Below the pieces are notes generated by a model. The model made no database searches. It was not told the DNA's origin and saw nothing but the letters and a program-made list of their open reading frames with translations. A DNA stretch of 64,000 nt. It comes from Nesterenkonia populi. GTDB taxonomy: Bacteria > Actinomycetota > Actinomycetes > Actinomycetales > Micrococcaceae. Each line of letters opens with the position of its first letter. Position 1 is the first letter of the stretch. Where the stretch lies: contig NZ_VOIL01000001.1 of the NCBI RefSeq assembly GCF_007994735.1, forward strand, positions 372,001 through 436,000. Direction: 5' to 3'. Position numbers and translations under genes: made by a program. Below are positions 14,907-24,028 of this stretch, in pieces.

Positions 14907-15766
14907 GCGGCATCGCGCTGGCGATGGTGCTGGCGGCCGCGGTCTTCCACGCCGTGTGGAACCTGGCGGCGAAGACATCCCGCGGGGACACGACCATCTT
15001 CATCTGGATGTACTACTCGATGGCGTGTGCGGCAACCCTTCCCGTCGGCGTCGCCCGTGCCGTGGTGACCGACGCGGACTACGGCTGGGAGCTCCCCGCG
15101 GCGGCCTTCGTCACCTCGCTGCTGCACATCGGATACGCCCAGCTGCTGCAGACCGGCTACCGGAAGGCTGATCTCGGCGTGGTCTACCCGGTGGCACGCG
15201 GAGTCGGCCCGGTCCTGACCATTGTGATCGCCGTCGCAGTCCTCGGGGAGCGCCCAGAGACCCTCGCGCTGATCGGAGGCCTCGTGGTCATCGGAGGGAT
15301 TCTGCTCGTCACGGGACGGAAGCTGTTCCAGCGCTCCTCCGGGCTGGGCACCGGGCTGCTCTACGGTTCGGCAACGGGCGCGGCCATCGCGGCGTACACG
15401 CTGTGGGACAACTACTCCGTCAATGGCCTGGGCATCGACCCGATCCTCTACTTCGGTCTCAGCGGGGTCTTCCAGTCCGCTGTGATGCTGCCGTGGGTGC
15501 TGCGCAGGCGGGAGCTGATAGGCCCCACCTGGCGCAGTGACAAGAGGCCCGCCGTCATCATCGCGACGCTCTCCCCGCTGGCGTACATCCTGGTGCTCTA
15601 TGCGATGACCTTCACCTCGGTCGCGCTCGTGGCCCCGGTGCGGGAGTCATCGATCATCATCGGCTCCCTGCTGGCCTGGTGGCTGTTCAAGGAGAAGGAC
15701 CCCGTCCGCCGGCTGGCAGGGGCCGCGGTGGTCGCCGCCGGAATCGCTCTCATCGCAGTCAGCTGA
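14903..15766 (+). CDS. EamA/DMT-family transporter
   Basis: A 287-residue protein with about ten membrane helices in two EamA repeats, about residues 5-137 and 150-286. Typical signatures are HAVWNLAAKTS near the start, GVVYPVARGVGPVLTIVIAV, and in the second half APVRESSIIIGSLLAWWLFK followed by DPVRRLAGAAVVAAGIALI. The family exports or imports metabolites such as amino acids and nucleosides, and the substrate is not predictable. Its ATG overlaps the stop of the decayed regulator upstream (ATGA), which suggests it was once the second gene of an operon. Confidence 0.88.
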   Translation: MSGIALAMVLAAAVFHAVWNLAAKTSRGDTTIFIWMYYSMACAATLPVGVARAVVTDADYGWELPAAAFVTSLLHIGYAQLLQTGYRKADLGVVYPVARGVGPVLTIVIAVAVLGERPETLALIGGLVVIGGILLVTGRKLFQRSSGLGTGLLYGSATGAAIAAYTLWDNYSVNGLGIDPILYFGLSGVFQSAVMLPWVLRRRELIGPTWRSDKRPAVIIATLSPLAYILVLYAMTFTSVALVAPVRESSIIIGSLLAWWLFKEKDPVRRLAGAAVVAAGIALIAVS

Positions 15767-15776
15767 GACCCTGCAT

Positions 15777-15816
15777 GGCAGGAGCCGCTGCGGCGGAAAG
15801 CGCCGTGCTCCCTGCC
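15777..15816. terminator. Bidirectional terminator between EamA and OYE genes
   Basis: Imperfect long hairpin: GGCAGGAGC with GCTCCCTGCC, and an inner CGGCG/CGCCG stem, lying between two convergent genes. Confidence 0.55.
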
Positions 15817-15831
15817 TTGCTGAGGAGAAGC

Positions 15832-16911
15832 TCAGCCTTCGTAGAAGGGGTAGTCGGTGTAGCCGCGCTCTCCGCCCACGTAGAAGGTGGCGGGGTCGGG
15901 CTCATTCTCCGCGAGGTCCTCCCACCAGCGGCGGACCAAGTCCGGGTTGGCGATCACCGCACGTCCTACGCTGACCGCCTCAGCAAGGTCCTCGTCCACC
16001 AGACGCGCGGCAGCCTCCCGGTCGGTCTGCACGCCGAAGCCGGTGTTGGCGACCAGCGGAGCACCTGACACCTTCCGGATCATCTGAACCAGCTCAGAGG
16101 CCGGATCTGCATTCAGCACGTCGATGTGGGCCAGGCCGAGCGGCGCCAGGCCCTCGGCGAGCGCCCGGTAGGTGGCCAGCGCGTCGGCGTCGTCCTCCTC
16201 GAGGGCGCCCTGGATGTTGTGCTGCGGAGAAAGCCGGATGCCGGTCCTGCCCGCACCGATCGCCCGCGCGGTGGCAGCGGCGATCTCCACGGAGAGCCGA
16301 GCCCGGTTCTCGGGGCTTCCGCCGTACTGATCGGTGCGCTGATTGGTGGTGGGAGCGGTGAACTCGTGGATGAGATAGCCGTTTGCCCCGTGGATCTGGA
16401 CGCCGTCCATTCCTGCGGCGACCGCGTTCTCCGCAGCCCGGACGAACTGCTGCACGGTTTCGCCGACCTCCTCTGTGGTCAGAGCGTGCGGGACGGGGTG
16501 GGCCTGCTTGCCCTCCGGGGTGCGGATCTCGCCCGGGGCGGCGATCGCCGAGGGCGCAGCGACCCGTCCCGTGGCGGAGATGCTCGGGTGGCCTATACGC
16601 CCGCCATGCATGATCTGCATGATGATCCGGCCGCCTTCGGCGTGCACCGCCTCGGCCACCCGGCGCCAGCCCTCCACGTGCTTCTGCGTCTCAATGCCGG
16701 GCTGCCCGATCCAAGTGCGCCCCTCCCCCGCCGGCCAGGTGCCCTCGGTGGTGATGAGTCCCGTGCCGGCCCGCTGCCGGTAGTACTCGACCACCGTGCT
16801 GTTGGGGGTTCCGTCCTCCTCGGAGCGGATGCGGGTCAGCGGGGCCATGACGAGCCGGTTGGCGAGATTCATGGAGCCGAGGGTGACGGGGGTGAAGAGG
16901 GCGGAGGTCAT
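15832..16911 (-). CDS. Old Yellow Enzyme family alkene reductase
   Basis: A 359-residue FMN-dependent TIM-barrel enzyme of the NemA/OYE type, which reduces activated C=C bonds or nitro compounds with NAD(P)H. It has the opening LFTPVTLGSMNLANRLVMAP, substrate-binding pair in IHGANGYLIHEF (about residues 177-188), the TDQYGGSPENRARL phosphate/FMN loop, and the late FMN-binding VSVGRAVIANPDLVRR. It stands alone and convergent with the EamA gene. The natural substrate is unknown. Confidence 0.9.
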   Translation of the reverse strand: MTSALFTPVTLGSMNLANRLVMAPLTRIRSEEDGTPNSTVVEYYRQRAGTGLITTEGTWPAGEGRTWIGQPGIETQKHVEGWRRVAEAVHAEGGRIIMQIMHGGRIGHPSISATGRVAAPSAIAAPGEIRTPEGKQAHPVPHALTTEEVGETVQQFVRAAENAVAAGMDGVQIHGANGYLIHEFTAPTTNQRTDQYGGSPENRARLSVEIAAATARAIGAGRTGIRLSPQHNIQGALEEDDADALATYRALAEGLAPLGLAHIDVLNADPASELVQMIRKVSGAPLVANTGFGVQTDREAAARLVDEDLAEAVSVGRAVIANPDLVRRWWEDLAENEPDPATFYVGGERGYTDYPFYEG

Positions 16912-17036
16912 CGGTGTCCTTGCCTGGAGGGGTCGTGCGGTCCGGCAGGGGCAACCTCAGGGCCCGACGTCGCATTCCGGGGAGTGGGGAATCCCACACG
17001 AGGACGCCGGCTCGGAGGGCAGCGGCGGGCTTGCGC

Positions 17037-18698
17037 CTAGTCCTCGATGTCTGCCCTTCCGCCGATGGGGATGGTCCCGGTGTTCGCAGCAAGGTCGTCG
17101 ACCTGGTCACGGCGGTCCACCCGGCACCGGTTCTGCCGCATACGGGAGGTGATGGGCCGCATGAGCACGTCCCCGAGGGCGATGCCGGCGGCGATCGCCA
17201 CAATGATGGTCATGGCGGTGAACAGCAGGTGAAGCCCTGCGTTCATCATCTCCGCGGAGGAGCCGAGCGCGATCTGATACATCCCGCGGAAGATGATCAG
17301 ACCAGGGAGCATGAACATCATTGCCGGCACTGCCACCACCAGCAGCGGGGCCTGCAGCCGCAGCGCAATGATGCGGGCCAGGGACCCGATCACCACCGCA
17401 CCGACCACCGGCGAGAACCAGCTGCCCAGGCCGAGGCTCTCCGCGGCGTAGTACGCGGAGAAGCCGAGGCAGGCGACGGCGCCTGTGGGCAGCAGCAGCC
17501 GCCAGGGCGCCTGCTCCACGATCGCGGCGGTCACAGCGGTCGCCAGCACCAGCAGCGCCAGGACCGCCGGGTTATAGATGTGATGGATGCCTTGGACGAT
17601 CTCCACCTCGGGGGCGCCCAGGGCGTCGGCGGCGATGACTGCAGTCATGATCCCCGCCGTCATGCCCGCGAAGGACACCAAGGTGGAGACCAGCCGCCCG
17701 GCCGCGGTGATCGGGAAGGCATGAATGACATCCTGCATGGCGTTGACGATCCTCACACTGGGCAGAAGGATCATCAGCCCTCCGGCGACCACCATGGACG
17801 GGGTGATGTCGGCGCCGATCCAGACCGCCGCCAAGGCGAACGCCGTAGCGGTGAACCCGCCGGCGGCGAGGGTGAAGATCTCCGGGATCCGCCAGGCGAC
17901 CAGCTGCCGGGTGATGCCGAGCACCAGCAGGGTGGCTGCGAAGCCGAGGAAAGCATCCAGCGGCGGGGCGCCCGTGTAGCTGGCGAAAAGGCCCGCGAAG
18001 AGCGCACCGGCGAGGGTGACCACCCAGCGCGCATAGGGCTTGGGCTCGCTGCGGATCTCTTCGAGCCGCCGCTGCGCCTCAGCACGGGTCAGCCGCCCGG
18101 AAATGACGTCGGTGACCATCTGGTGGACGTCGCAGAGTGCCCGGAAGTTCCCGGACCATGAACGGACCACACGCACCCGGGAATAGGGGACCTTGCCTTC
18201 GGGCGCCCAGTTGAAGATGATCGACTGGTTGGTGATGTCCACATCGATGTTCTTCATCCCGAAGGCGGCGGTGACCGCAATGATGCTGGTCTCCACGTCG
18301 AAGGCGCCGGCCCCATAGCGGAAGAGGGTCTCCCCCAGGTCGAGGACGAAGTCGATGGTGACGAGCTCGTCGGCCTCCTGCGGCGCCTCGGCGAGCATCG
18401 GATTGGCGTAGGGGGTGCCGGCGAGCCGGTCGACGATGGGGATGGTGCCGGTGGCCGCCTGGGCGGGTTCGATCACCCGACGGAAGACGTGGCGGACGTC
18501 GGCCTTCTGCTCGAACGCGGCGGGGTCAAAGCGAGCCGGCTTCTTCTTCCCGGCCGCCCGCGGAGGCTTGGCGCGGCGCTTCTGCTTAGGCACGGGGGCC
18601 GTCTCGGACGCCGGCCTGACCACGGGCAGAAGCTGGCTGCTGGTGTCCGGCTCGGAGACCACGGGGTCGATCGGGGTCGTCGGATTGTGGGGCGGCAT
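17037..18698 (-). CDS. ThrE-family threonine/serine exporter, paralogue 1
   Basis: A 553-residue exporter. Residues 1-100 are a hydrophilic, Pro/Lys-rich cytoplasmic head. About 110-230 is the conserved soluble ThrE domain (ETLFRYGAGAFDVETSIIAV, DVDITNQSIIFNW). About 250-520 holds roughly ten membrane helices with GGLMILLPSVRIVNAMQDVI and PAMMFMLPGLIIFRGMYQI. In Corynebacterium ThrE exports threonine and serine using the proton gradient. The ATG follows GGAGG. The N terminus carries the tag PIDPVVSEPDTSSQLLPVV, nearly repeated in the second paralogue at 59-61 kb. The substrate here is inferred from the family. Confidence 0.88.
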   Translation of the reverse strand: MPPHNPTTPIDPVVSEPDTSSQLLPVVRPASETAPVPKQKRRAKPPRAAGKKKPARFDPAAFEQKADVRHVFRRVIEPAQAATGTIPIVDRLAGTPYANPMLAEAPQEADELVTIDFVLDLGETLFRYGAGAFDVETSIIAVTAAFGMKNIDVDITNQSIIFNWAPEGKVPYSRVRVVRSWSGNFRALCDVHQMVTDVISGRLTRAEAQRRLEEIRSEPKPYARWVVTLAGALFAGLFASYTGAPPLDAFLGFAATLLVLGITRQLVAWRIPEIFTLAAGGFTATAFALAAVWIGADITPSMVVAGGLMILLPSVRIVNAMQDVIHAFPITAAGRLVSTLVSFAGMTAGIMTAVIAADALGAPEVEIVQGIHHIYNPAVLALLVLATAVTAAIVEQAPWRLLLPTGAVACLGFSAYYAAESLGLGSWFSPVVGAVVIGSLARIIALRLQAPLLVVAVPAMMFMLPGLIIFRGMYQIALGSSAEMMNAGLHLLFTAMTIIVAIAAGIALGDVLMRPITSRMRQNRCRVDRRDQVDDLAANTGTIPIGGRADIED

Positions 18699-19003
18699 AG
18701 GCCCTCCAGGGAAAAGTGCGGATGTCGGCGATGTGGAGAGATATGTGAGGCGGAGAAAGCCGACCGGCTGTCGAGATACGACCAGATCACACTGCAGAAA
18801 GCGCCCGAATGGGCAGTACCCCTAGGAAGCCTCGATCTCTGCCCATATCGTCCCACGGGCAGAAGCCTCAGCACAACGAGGCCGGGGCCGCGGCGCGCAC
18901 CCAGGCAGGACGGCTCACGTATGCCGCGAAGCGATCACCGCACGGCATTGCTGCCTGCGAGACGTGGAAGCCTGGTGCCGCGTGGGTGTTCTACGCTCGA
19001 ACG
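18699..19003. other. Divergent intergenic region without a recognised gene
   Basis: About 305 bases between the ThrE gene and the response-regulator gene. It must hold both promoters. I see the GGAGG ribosome site for ThrE at its left edge, but no convincing gene, RNA or repeat. Confidence 0.5.
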
Positions 19004-19723
19004 ATGAGCCACCACGCCATGAGCCCGCAGCCGTCGGTGCTGATCGTTGAGGACGAGGCGCCGCTGGTTCGACTGGTCGGCGACTACCTGCGGCGGGATC
19101 GGTTCGCTGTTCGTGCCACCGACGACGGGCACGAGGCCCTGCGACTGATCCGCTCGCACCAGCCATCAGTGGTTGTCCTGGATCTCGGGCTGCCCGGATT
19201 GGACGGGGTTGAGGTATGCCGCCAGCTGAGGACCTTCTCTGACTGCTACGTCATCATGCTTACGGCTCGAGCAGATGAGGGTGACCGCCTCATCGGGCTG
19301 TCCGTAGGGGCTGATGATTATGTCACCAAGCCCTTCAGCCCCAGAGAACTGGTGCTTCGAGTCAAAGCTATGCTCCGCAGGCCTCGGCTGGCGGCCGCAC
19401 CGCCGCCCCGGACGCATCTGGTGGGGCCCCTGCGTGTCAATGAGGCCTCCCGGGAAATACGGCTGGACTCTCACCCGGTCGAGGTGACCCGAACCGAGTT
19501 CGACCTGTTGGCCGCACTGATCGCCGAGCCCGGCGCCGTGTTCTCTCGCCGGGAACTGATCAACCAGGTTTGGGGAGAGGAATGGGTTGGTGACGAGCAC
19601 CTGGTCGATGTTCACATCGGCAATCTCCGCAGAAAGCTCGGCGACCAGCCCGCCCGTCCCCGCTTCATCCGCACTGTTCGCGGCGTGGGCTACAAGCTCG
19701 AGCCGGACAGAGCCTCGTCATGA
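19004..19723 (+). CDS. OmpR-family response regulator
   Basis: A 239-residue two-component regulator. The receiver domain spans about 10-125 with VEDE acidic pocket, phosphoacceptor Asp60 in VVLDLGLPG and Lys in YVTKPFSPREL. A winged-helix DNA-binding domain covers about 145-235, ending in HIGNLRRKLGD and FIRTVRGVGYKLEP. The frame extends upstream, but residues before 19004 are not family-like. The ATG at 19019 is an alternative. The stop overlaps the ATG of the kinase gene, so the pair is coupled. Its target is probably the neighbouring membrane protein and DUF305 lipoprotein genes (inference). Confidence 0.9.
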   Translation: MSHHAMSPQPSVLIVEDEAPLVRLVGDYLRRDRFAVRATDDGHEALRLIRSHQPSVVVLDLGLPGLDGVEVCRQLRTFSDCYVIMLTARADEGDRLIGLSVGADDYVTKPFSPRELVLRVKAMLRRPRLAAAPPPRTHLVGPLRVNEASREIRLDSHPVEVTRTEFDLLAALIAEPGAVFSRRELINQVWGEEWVGDEHLVDVHIGNLRRKLGDQPARPRFIRTVRGVGYKLEPDRASS

Positions 19724-20844
19724 GACTGCCGGGCGAGCTGAGACTTCAGAGCAGAATCCTGCTCTCGGTAGTTCTGGTGGTAGCTGCAGCCGGCTTGACG
19801 GCTTGGACTGTTGCACTCGTGACAGGGCCGGCGATCTTTCATGAGCACATGCTCATGGTGGAGACCTCTGACCCGGACCCTGAGGTGGTTGCTCACGCGG
19901 AGGAGGCCTTCGGGCATGCATGGCAGCTGTCCCTGGCCCTGGCCCTCCTTGCCGCCTGCCTCGCCTCAGTCCTGGTCAGCGTGATTCTTGCCCGACGCAT
20001 CACATCAACGGTGGACACCCTGCGCAGCGCTGCGCTGCGGGTGGCAGGCGGCGACTATCGCGGGGAGGTTCCCGCCGGGAAGATGGGGGTGGAGCTGAGG
20101 GAGCTCGCGTCGGCCTTCAACAGTATGGCTGCGGAGCTGGCGACCACGGAGCAGACGAGAAAGCGTCTTCTATCAGATCTGGCCCACGAGATGCGGACAC
20201 CCCTGGCAACCGTTGACGGGTACCTGGAGGGGATGCTTGATGGGGTCACCGAAGCCGAGCCCGAGACGATCGTCATGCTGCGTGAGCAGACTGAACGCCT
20301 CCGGCGCCTTGCTGACGACGTCTCGCTGGTCAGCGCTGCCGAGGAGCATCGGCTCAGCGTGAAGAACGAACCGCTCTCTGTGAATGAACTGGTCCGAGCA
20401 GCTGAGGCGCAGGCGCGCGCCTCATTCCTCAGCGAAGGCGTGCGGCTGTCAGCGGAAGTCAGCGCGGATGACCCCGTGATCTACGGGGACAGGGACCGGT
20501 TGTCCCAAGTGCTGACCAACCTGCTGGACAACGCCCTGCGGAACACCCAGAGCAACGATGCCGTCACTCTGCGCACTCTGAGAGCCGGAGAGGCGGTAGT
20601 TCTTCAGGTCGAGGACAGCGGACACGGCGTCGCAGCCGAGCACCTGCCGCACCTCTTCGAGCGGTTCTACCGCGTGGACTCAGCACGAAACCGCACCCAC
20701 GGCGGTTCCGGTATCGGCCTTGCCATCGTTCGGTCCATCGTCCAGGCTCACGGCGGGCGAGCCACGGCGACGAGTGAAGGCTTTGGGCACGGAGCGACAT
20801 TCACCATCGAACTCCCGTACGCGGCAGACGAAGACCAGCAGTGA
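19720..20844 (+). CDS. Sensor histidine kinase with short metal-type sensor loop
   Basis: A 374-residue kinase. Helix 1 is at about residues 12-38 and helix 2 at about 70-92. Between them is an exported loop of only ~30 residues that begins HEHMLMVE and is rich in His, Met and acidic residues. A HAMP domain (92-145), a HisKA domain with His156 in LAHEMRTPLAT, and an ATPase domain with NLLDNALRN, DSGHGV and GGSGIGLAI follow. Such short His/Met loops are common in metal or envelope-stress sensors, and this one sits upstream of a His/Met-rich DUF305 gene. The ligand is inferred, not shown. Confidence 0.9.
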   Translation: MRLPGELRLQSRILLSVVLVVAAAGLTAWTVALVTGPAIFHEHMLMVETSDPDPEVVAHAEEAFGHAWQLSLALALLAACLASVLVSVILARRITSTVDTLRSAALRVAGGDYRGEVPAGKMGVELRELASAFNSMAAELATTEQTRKRLLSDLAHEMRTPLATVDGYLEGMLDGVTEAEPETIVMLREQTERLRRLADDVSLVSAAEEHRLSVKNEPLSVNELVRAAEAQARASFLSEGVRLSAEVSADDPVIYGDRDRLSQVLTNLLDNALRNTQSNDAVTLRTLRAGEAVVLQVEDSGHGVAAEHLPHLFERFYRVDSARNRTHGGSGIGLAIVRSIVQAHGGRATATSEGFGHGATFTIELPYAADEDQQ

Positions 20845-20993
20845 CGGCCGCCCACGGACGGGCGGCGTGTGAAGATTCAGTCAAGAAACGACGATCTGGC
20901 CCGTAAACCAGCGGCGCGCTCGTTAGTGTCAATGGTCGCGCGCAAACCAGAAACTCTGCGCCATCTCCAGCTTCAAACCCCGGGAGACTGAAT

Positions 20994-22088
20994 GTGTCAC
21001 CTTCGAGAGTGACTTTCTCCGCGACTGAGCATCATCCAGGCCCAGCTCGAGTCTCAGCCCTGGATGCAGCACGCGGACTGGCCATCATCGGCATGGTCGC
21101 TGTCAATGTCGGGCCGCGGGACGGCTCGTCCCTTATGGATTTCATCTACCGCCTGCCCCACGGCCGAGCGTCACTTCTCTTCGTCCTGCTCGGCGGCGTC
21201 GGCTTCACGCTCATGACCCGAAGAGCCAGAAACCATCAGAGCAGCGTTCCTTGGGAGGCGATTCTCTGGCGCGCCCTTCTGCTCCTTGCGGTGGGGCTCC
21301 TGCTCCAGGAGCCAGAGCATGAGATCCGAGTCATTCTGACAACGTATGCGGCGCTGTTCTTGGCAGGGCTGCCCCTCATCAGGGCAGGCAGCCGATTGCT
21401 GCTGGCTCTGACCGTCGCCAGTGTCGGCCTCGGCCCACTCCTGTGGATCCTGATCCAAGACCACCAAGAGCATGGTTTCAAACGGGAACCTGTGACAGCG
21501 GCTGAACCACCTTGGGAGATACTCACCGATGTCCTTGTGACCGGCCCCTACCCAGCCGTGGTGTGGGCTGCCCCGTTCTTGTTCGGAATGTGGCTGGGAC
21601 GATTGGACCTCGCACAGCCAAAGATCAGCACCCGCCTCATCCTGTGGGGAGGACTCACGGCTGCGGCTGCGCACGTCGCATCGCTGACTCTCATCGGAGT
21701 GTTCGGCGAACCATCCAGCCACAATGACTGGCAGCGCCTGGTCAGTGATGTGGCGCACTCAGAGATGCCCCTATGGATACTCGGGGGCGGCGGAGCGGCC
21801 GTCTTCGTGCTGGGAGTGTGCCTGAAAGTCCCCGGATGGAGCGGGCCCGGCGCCCGATCACTTGCTGCGCTGGGACGCATGGCTCTCACCGCCTATGCAG
21901 CCCATCTCCTCGTCCTCGCACTCGTGGTGAGGCCGGGACCTGAGACGCTGCTGGGCGGGCTGACCACCACGATCGCCTTGTGCACCGGGCTGATCCTCTT
22001 CGCAATCCTCTGGTTCCGAGTCGCGCACCAGGGTCCACTGGAAGCGCTGCTTCGTCCGCCCTGGGACCGAAGCCGCAGCAAGAGATAG
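20994..22088 (+). CDS. HGSNAT/DUF1624-DUF418-type multi-pass membrane protein
   Basis: A 364-residue protein with about ten membrane helices. The N terminus RVSALDAARGLAIIGMVAVN and the later RASLLFVLLGGVGFTLMTRR resemble the HGSNAT/DUF1624 and DUF418 acyltransferase-like families, which move acyl groups across the membrane. Start GTG follows GGGAGA at six bases. It lies 149 bases after the kinase gene on the same strand and may belong to the same regulon. Substrate and direction of transfer are unknown. Confidence 0.72.
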   Translation: MSPSRVTFSATEHHPGPARVSALDAARGLAIIGMVAVNVGPRDGSSLMDFIYRLPHGRASLLFVLLGGVGFTLMTRRARNHQSSVPWEAILWRALLLLAVGLLLQEPEHEIRVILTTYAALFLAGLPLIRAGSRLLLALTVASVGLGPLLWILIQDHQEHGFKREPVTAAEPPWEILTDVLVTGPYPAVVWAAPFLFGMWLGRLDLAQPKISTRLILWGGLTAAAAHVASLTLIGVFGEPSSHNDWQRLVSDVAHSEMPLWILGGGGAAVFVLGVCLKVPGWSGPGARSLAALGRMALTAYAAHLLVLALVVRPGPETLLGGLTTTIALCTGLILFAILWFRVAHQGPLEALLRPPWDRSRSKR

Positions 22089-22223
22089 CCGCAGGGCCTT
22101 CCGCAGTCGTCAACGGCTGCTCAGGGTTCTATGAAGATTTTCGCAAGAGCGGGCTGCTGGAGCGACGGAGCTGCTTCCCATCGGGTTGAATCAGTCCGAG
22201 AAGCCCACCGAAAGGAGCTCAGA

Positions 22224-22832
22224 ATGAGAACCACCTTCACCCCCCAGCTGGCCGGCCTGCTGGCAGCTTCGCTTGTGCTGTCATCCTGCGCGCAGGACGG
22301 CGACCAAGGGTCTTCCCCGGCAGGTGAGCATGATCAGCACACTCCTGAGGCGACAGACGCTCAGTTCAACGAGGCCGACGTGGAGTACGTGTCGGGGATG
22401 ATCGTCCACCACCAGCAGGCCGTGGAGATGTCCGACCTCCTCTTGGAGGAGGATGACGCAGACCCTGATGCTGCCGCTCTCGCTGAAGACATCCGAGCCG
22501 CCCAGCAGCCTGAGATCGATGAGATGGAGACGTGGCTGGCGGCGTGGGGGCACGAGACCAGCGATGAGGACGAACACCGCGAGCATGGGGCCTCGCACGA
22601 AGGCATGATGAGTGAGGGCGACCTCGAGCAGCTTGAAACAGCTTCGGGAGAAGAAGCTTCGCGACTCTTCCTGGAGCAGATGATCATCCATCATGAAGGT
22701 GCAGTGAGCATGGCTGAGGACCACCTGGAGAATGGGGAGAGCCCCGACGCCCTGGAACTCTCAGAGAACGTGATCTCAGAGCAGAGCGCGGAGATCAGCC
22801 AGATGCAGGAGATGCTCGAGGACCTGTCATGA
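22224..22832 (+). CDS. DUF305 lipoprotein, candidate copper-binding protein
   Basis: A 202-residue exported lipoprotein. The signal peptide ends in lipobox LVLSSC with Cys22. Two internal repeats match the DUF305 pattern: SGMIVHHQQAVEMS (about 57-70) and EQMIIHHEGAVSMAE (about 151-165), each with a His-His pair and a Met spaced for metal binding. A His/Glu/Asp-rich linker (DEDEHREHGASHEGMM) joins them. Some DUF305 proteins bind copper or silver. The ATG has an excellent site, AAAGGAG. With the His/Met-loop kinase upstream, a metal-response role is likely but inferred. Confidence 0.88.
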   Translation: MRTTFTPQLAGLLAASLVLSSCAQDGDQGSSPAGEHDQHTPEATDAQFNEADVEYVSGMIVHHQQAVEMSDLLLEEDDADPDAAALAEDIRAAQQPEIDEMETWLAAWGHETSDEDEHREHGASHEGMMSEGDLEQLETASGEEASRLFLEQMIIHHEGAVSMAEDHLENGESPDALELSENVISEQSAEISQMQEMLEDLS

Positions 22833-22850
22833 ATGCCCTCTGAACCATGC

Positions 22851-22876
22851 TGCGGTCCGTTCCGAGGCGGACTGCA
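22851..22876 (+). terminator. Hairpin after the DUF305 gene
   Basis: TGCGGTCCG pairs with CGGACTGCA across an eight-base loop, with one G-U pair, 18 bases after the stop codon. Confidence 0.5.
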
Positions 22877-22923
22877 CTGGGGTCGCTTCGCTCGGCTCCT
22901 CGACAAGGACCGCCGATGCTCTG

Positions 22924-22996
22924 TGCCCCAGACAGGATTCGAACCTGTGACACCCGCTTTAGGAGAGCGGTGCTCTATCCCCTGAGCTACTGAGGC
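22924..22996 (-). tRNA. tRNA-Arg (anticodon CCT)
   Basis: A full cloverleaf on the minus strand. The acceptor stem is GCCTCAG with CTGGGGC, the D arm is GCTCAGGGGATAGAGC, the anticodon stem CCGCT/AGCGG holds loop CTCCTAA, and the T arm is ACAGGTTCGAATCCTGT. Anticodon CCT reads AGG arginine codons. CCA is not encoded. Confidence 0.95.
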
Positions 22997-23084
22997 GGGA
23001 CTCATCCATCGTACCGGTCGGCATGTGACTCTGCGTGAAGGCACTGTCATCCCCGAGTTACATGCCGGGCCTACTCTTGAAGAT

Positions 23085-23894
23085 ATGTTTGAACAGAAGC
23101 CCGACCGCACCGGGCGCGTCACACTGGTGGGCGGCGGCCCCGGAGCCGCGGACCTGATGACCGTGCGTGCCATGCGTGCCCTCGCGGCAGCCGACGTGGT
23201 CTTCTACGATCGGCTCGCCCCCACCGAGGAGCTGCGCGAGTGGGCCCCCGAGGCAGAGCTGTTCGACGTCGGCAAGCGTCCCGGCCATCACAGGGTCACC
23301 CAGGAGAACATCCACAGCATGATGCTCGACGCCGCGCAGGCCGGAAAGCACGTGGTGCGGCTCAAGGGCGGGGACCCGTTCGTGTTCGGCCGCGGATGCG
23401 AAGAGGTCGCCGCCTGCCGCGACGCCGGCGTCCCCGTCACCGTCGTGCCGGGAATCACCTCGGCGATCTCTGTTCCGGCTGCTGCCGGGATCCCCGTCAC
23501 CGCACGGAGCATCACCCGCACCTTCACTGTGATCTCCGGGCACGACCCTCTCACCGACGAGGAGCTCACAGGCCTGGTCGCCCTCGGCGGGACTGCCGTC
23601 ATCCTCATGGGAGTCGGCACCCTCGCCAATACGCTCACTGGGCTTCAGAGTCACGGGATGCGCGCCGACACTCCCGTCGCCGTGGTGGAGCGCGGCTTCA
23701 GCGACGACCAGCGGATCCTCATCGCCGACTCGCAGGAGATGATCGCCACCGCCGCGAACGCCAAGCTGCGTCCGCCCGCTGTGCTGGTGATCGGCGAAGT
23801 CGTCCGCCTCGCCGCCCAGGAGGAGGACCAGGGCGTCGCCGTCCGCGGCGCCGGGGCTCTCGGCGAGCTCCGCGCCATGGCCGCCCACAGCTGA
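23085..23894 (+). CDS. cobA: Uroporphyrinogen-III C-methyltransferase
   Basis: A 269-residue SAM-dependent methyltransferase (SUMT) that methylates uroporphyrinogen III at C-2 and C-7 to precorrin-2 for sirohaem or cobalamin. Motifs are VTLVGGGPGAADLMTVRAMR (about 13-32), DVVFYDRL, HVVRLKGGDPFVFGRGCEE (about 88-106), VVPGITSAISVPAAAGIPVT and ILMGVG. The ATG at 23085 begins just before the conserved core, and a start 20 codons further up is less likely because the TA-rich bases before 23085 could be a promoter for a nearly leaderless message. No sirohaem synthase or nitrite/sulfite reductase gene is adjacent. Confidence 0.93.
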   Translation: MFEQKPDRTGRVTLVGGGPGAADLMTVRAMRALAAADVVFYDRLAPTEELREWAPEAELFDVGKRPGHHRVTQENIHSMMLDAAQAGKHVVRLKGGDPFVFGRGCEEVAACRDAGVPVTVVPGITSAISVPAAAGIPVTARSITRTFTVISGHDPLTDEELTGLVALGGTAVILMGVGTLANTLTGLQSHGMRADTPVAVVERGFSDDQRILIADSQEMIATAANAKLRPPAVLVIGEVVRLAAQEEDQGVAVRGAGALGELRAMAAHS

Positions 23895-23895
23895 G

Positions 23896-23926
23896 CTCCT
23901 GGGGGAAGAGCCCACGCCCCCAGGAG
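23896..23926 (+). terminator. Hairpin directly after cobA
   Basis: CTCCTGGGGG pairs perfectly with CCCCCAGGAG across an 11-base loop, starting two bases after the stop. Confidence 0.65.
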
Positions 23927-23947
23927 AAGAAAGTCTGTCCAGACATG

Positions 23948-23985
23948 ACTGTGGCCCCCGCTCCGGATGGAACGGGGGCCACAGT
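23948..23985. terminator. Second hairpin between convergent cobA and cspA
   Basis: A perfect 13-base stem (ACTGTGGCCCCCG and its complement) around a 12-base loop. It can act on both strands. Confidence 0.7.
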
Positions 23986-24028
23986 GCCGTCTCAGGCAGC
24001 TAGCGCCTGATCATCGCTCGTCTCTCGA

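Noticed and set aside
22924..22996. tRNA-Arg(CCT) as an integration site for a mobile island
   Set aside because: No integrase gene or partial tRNA repeat was seen nearby; flanking genes look like ordinary chromosome.
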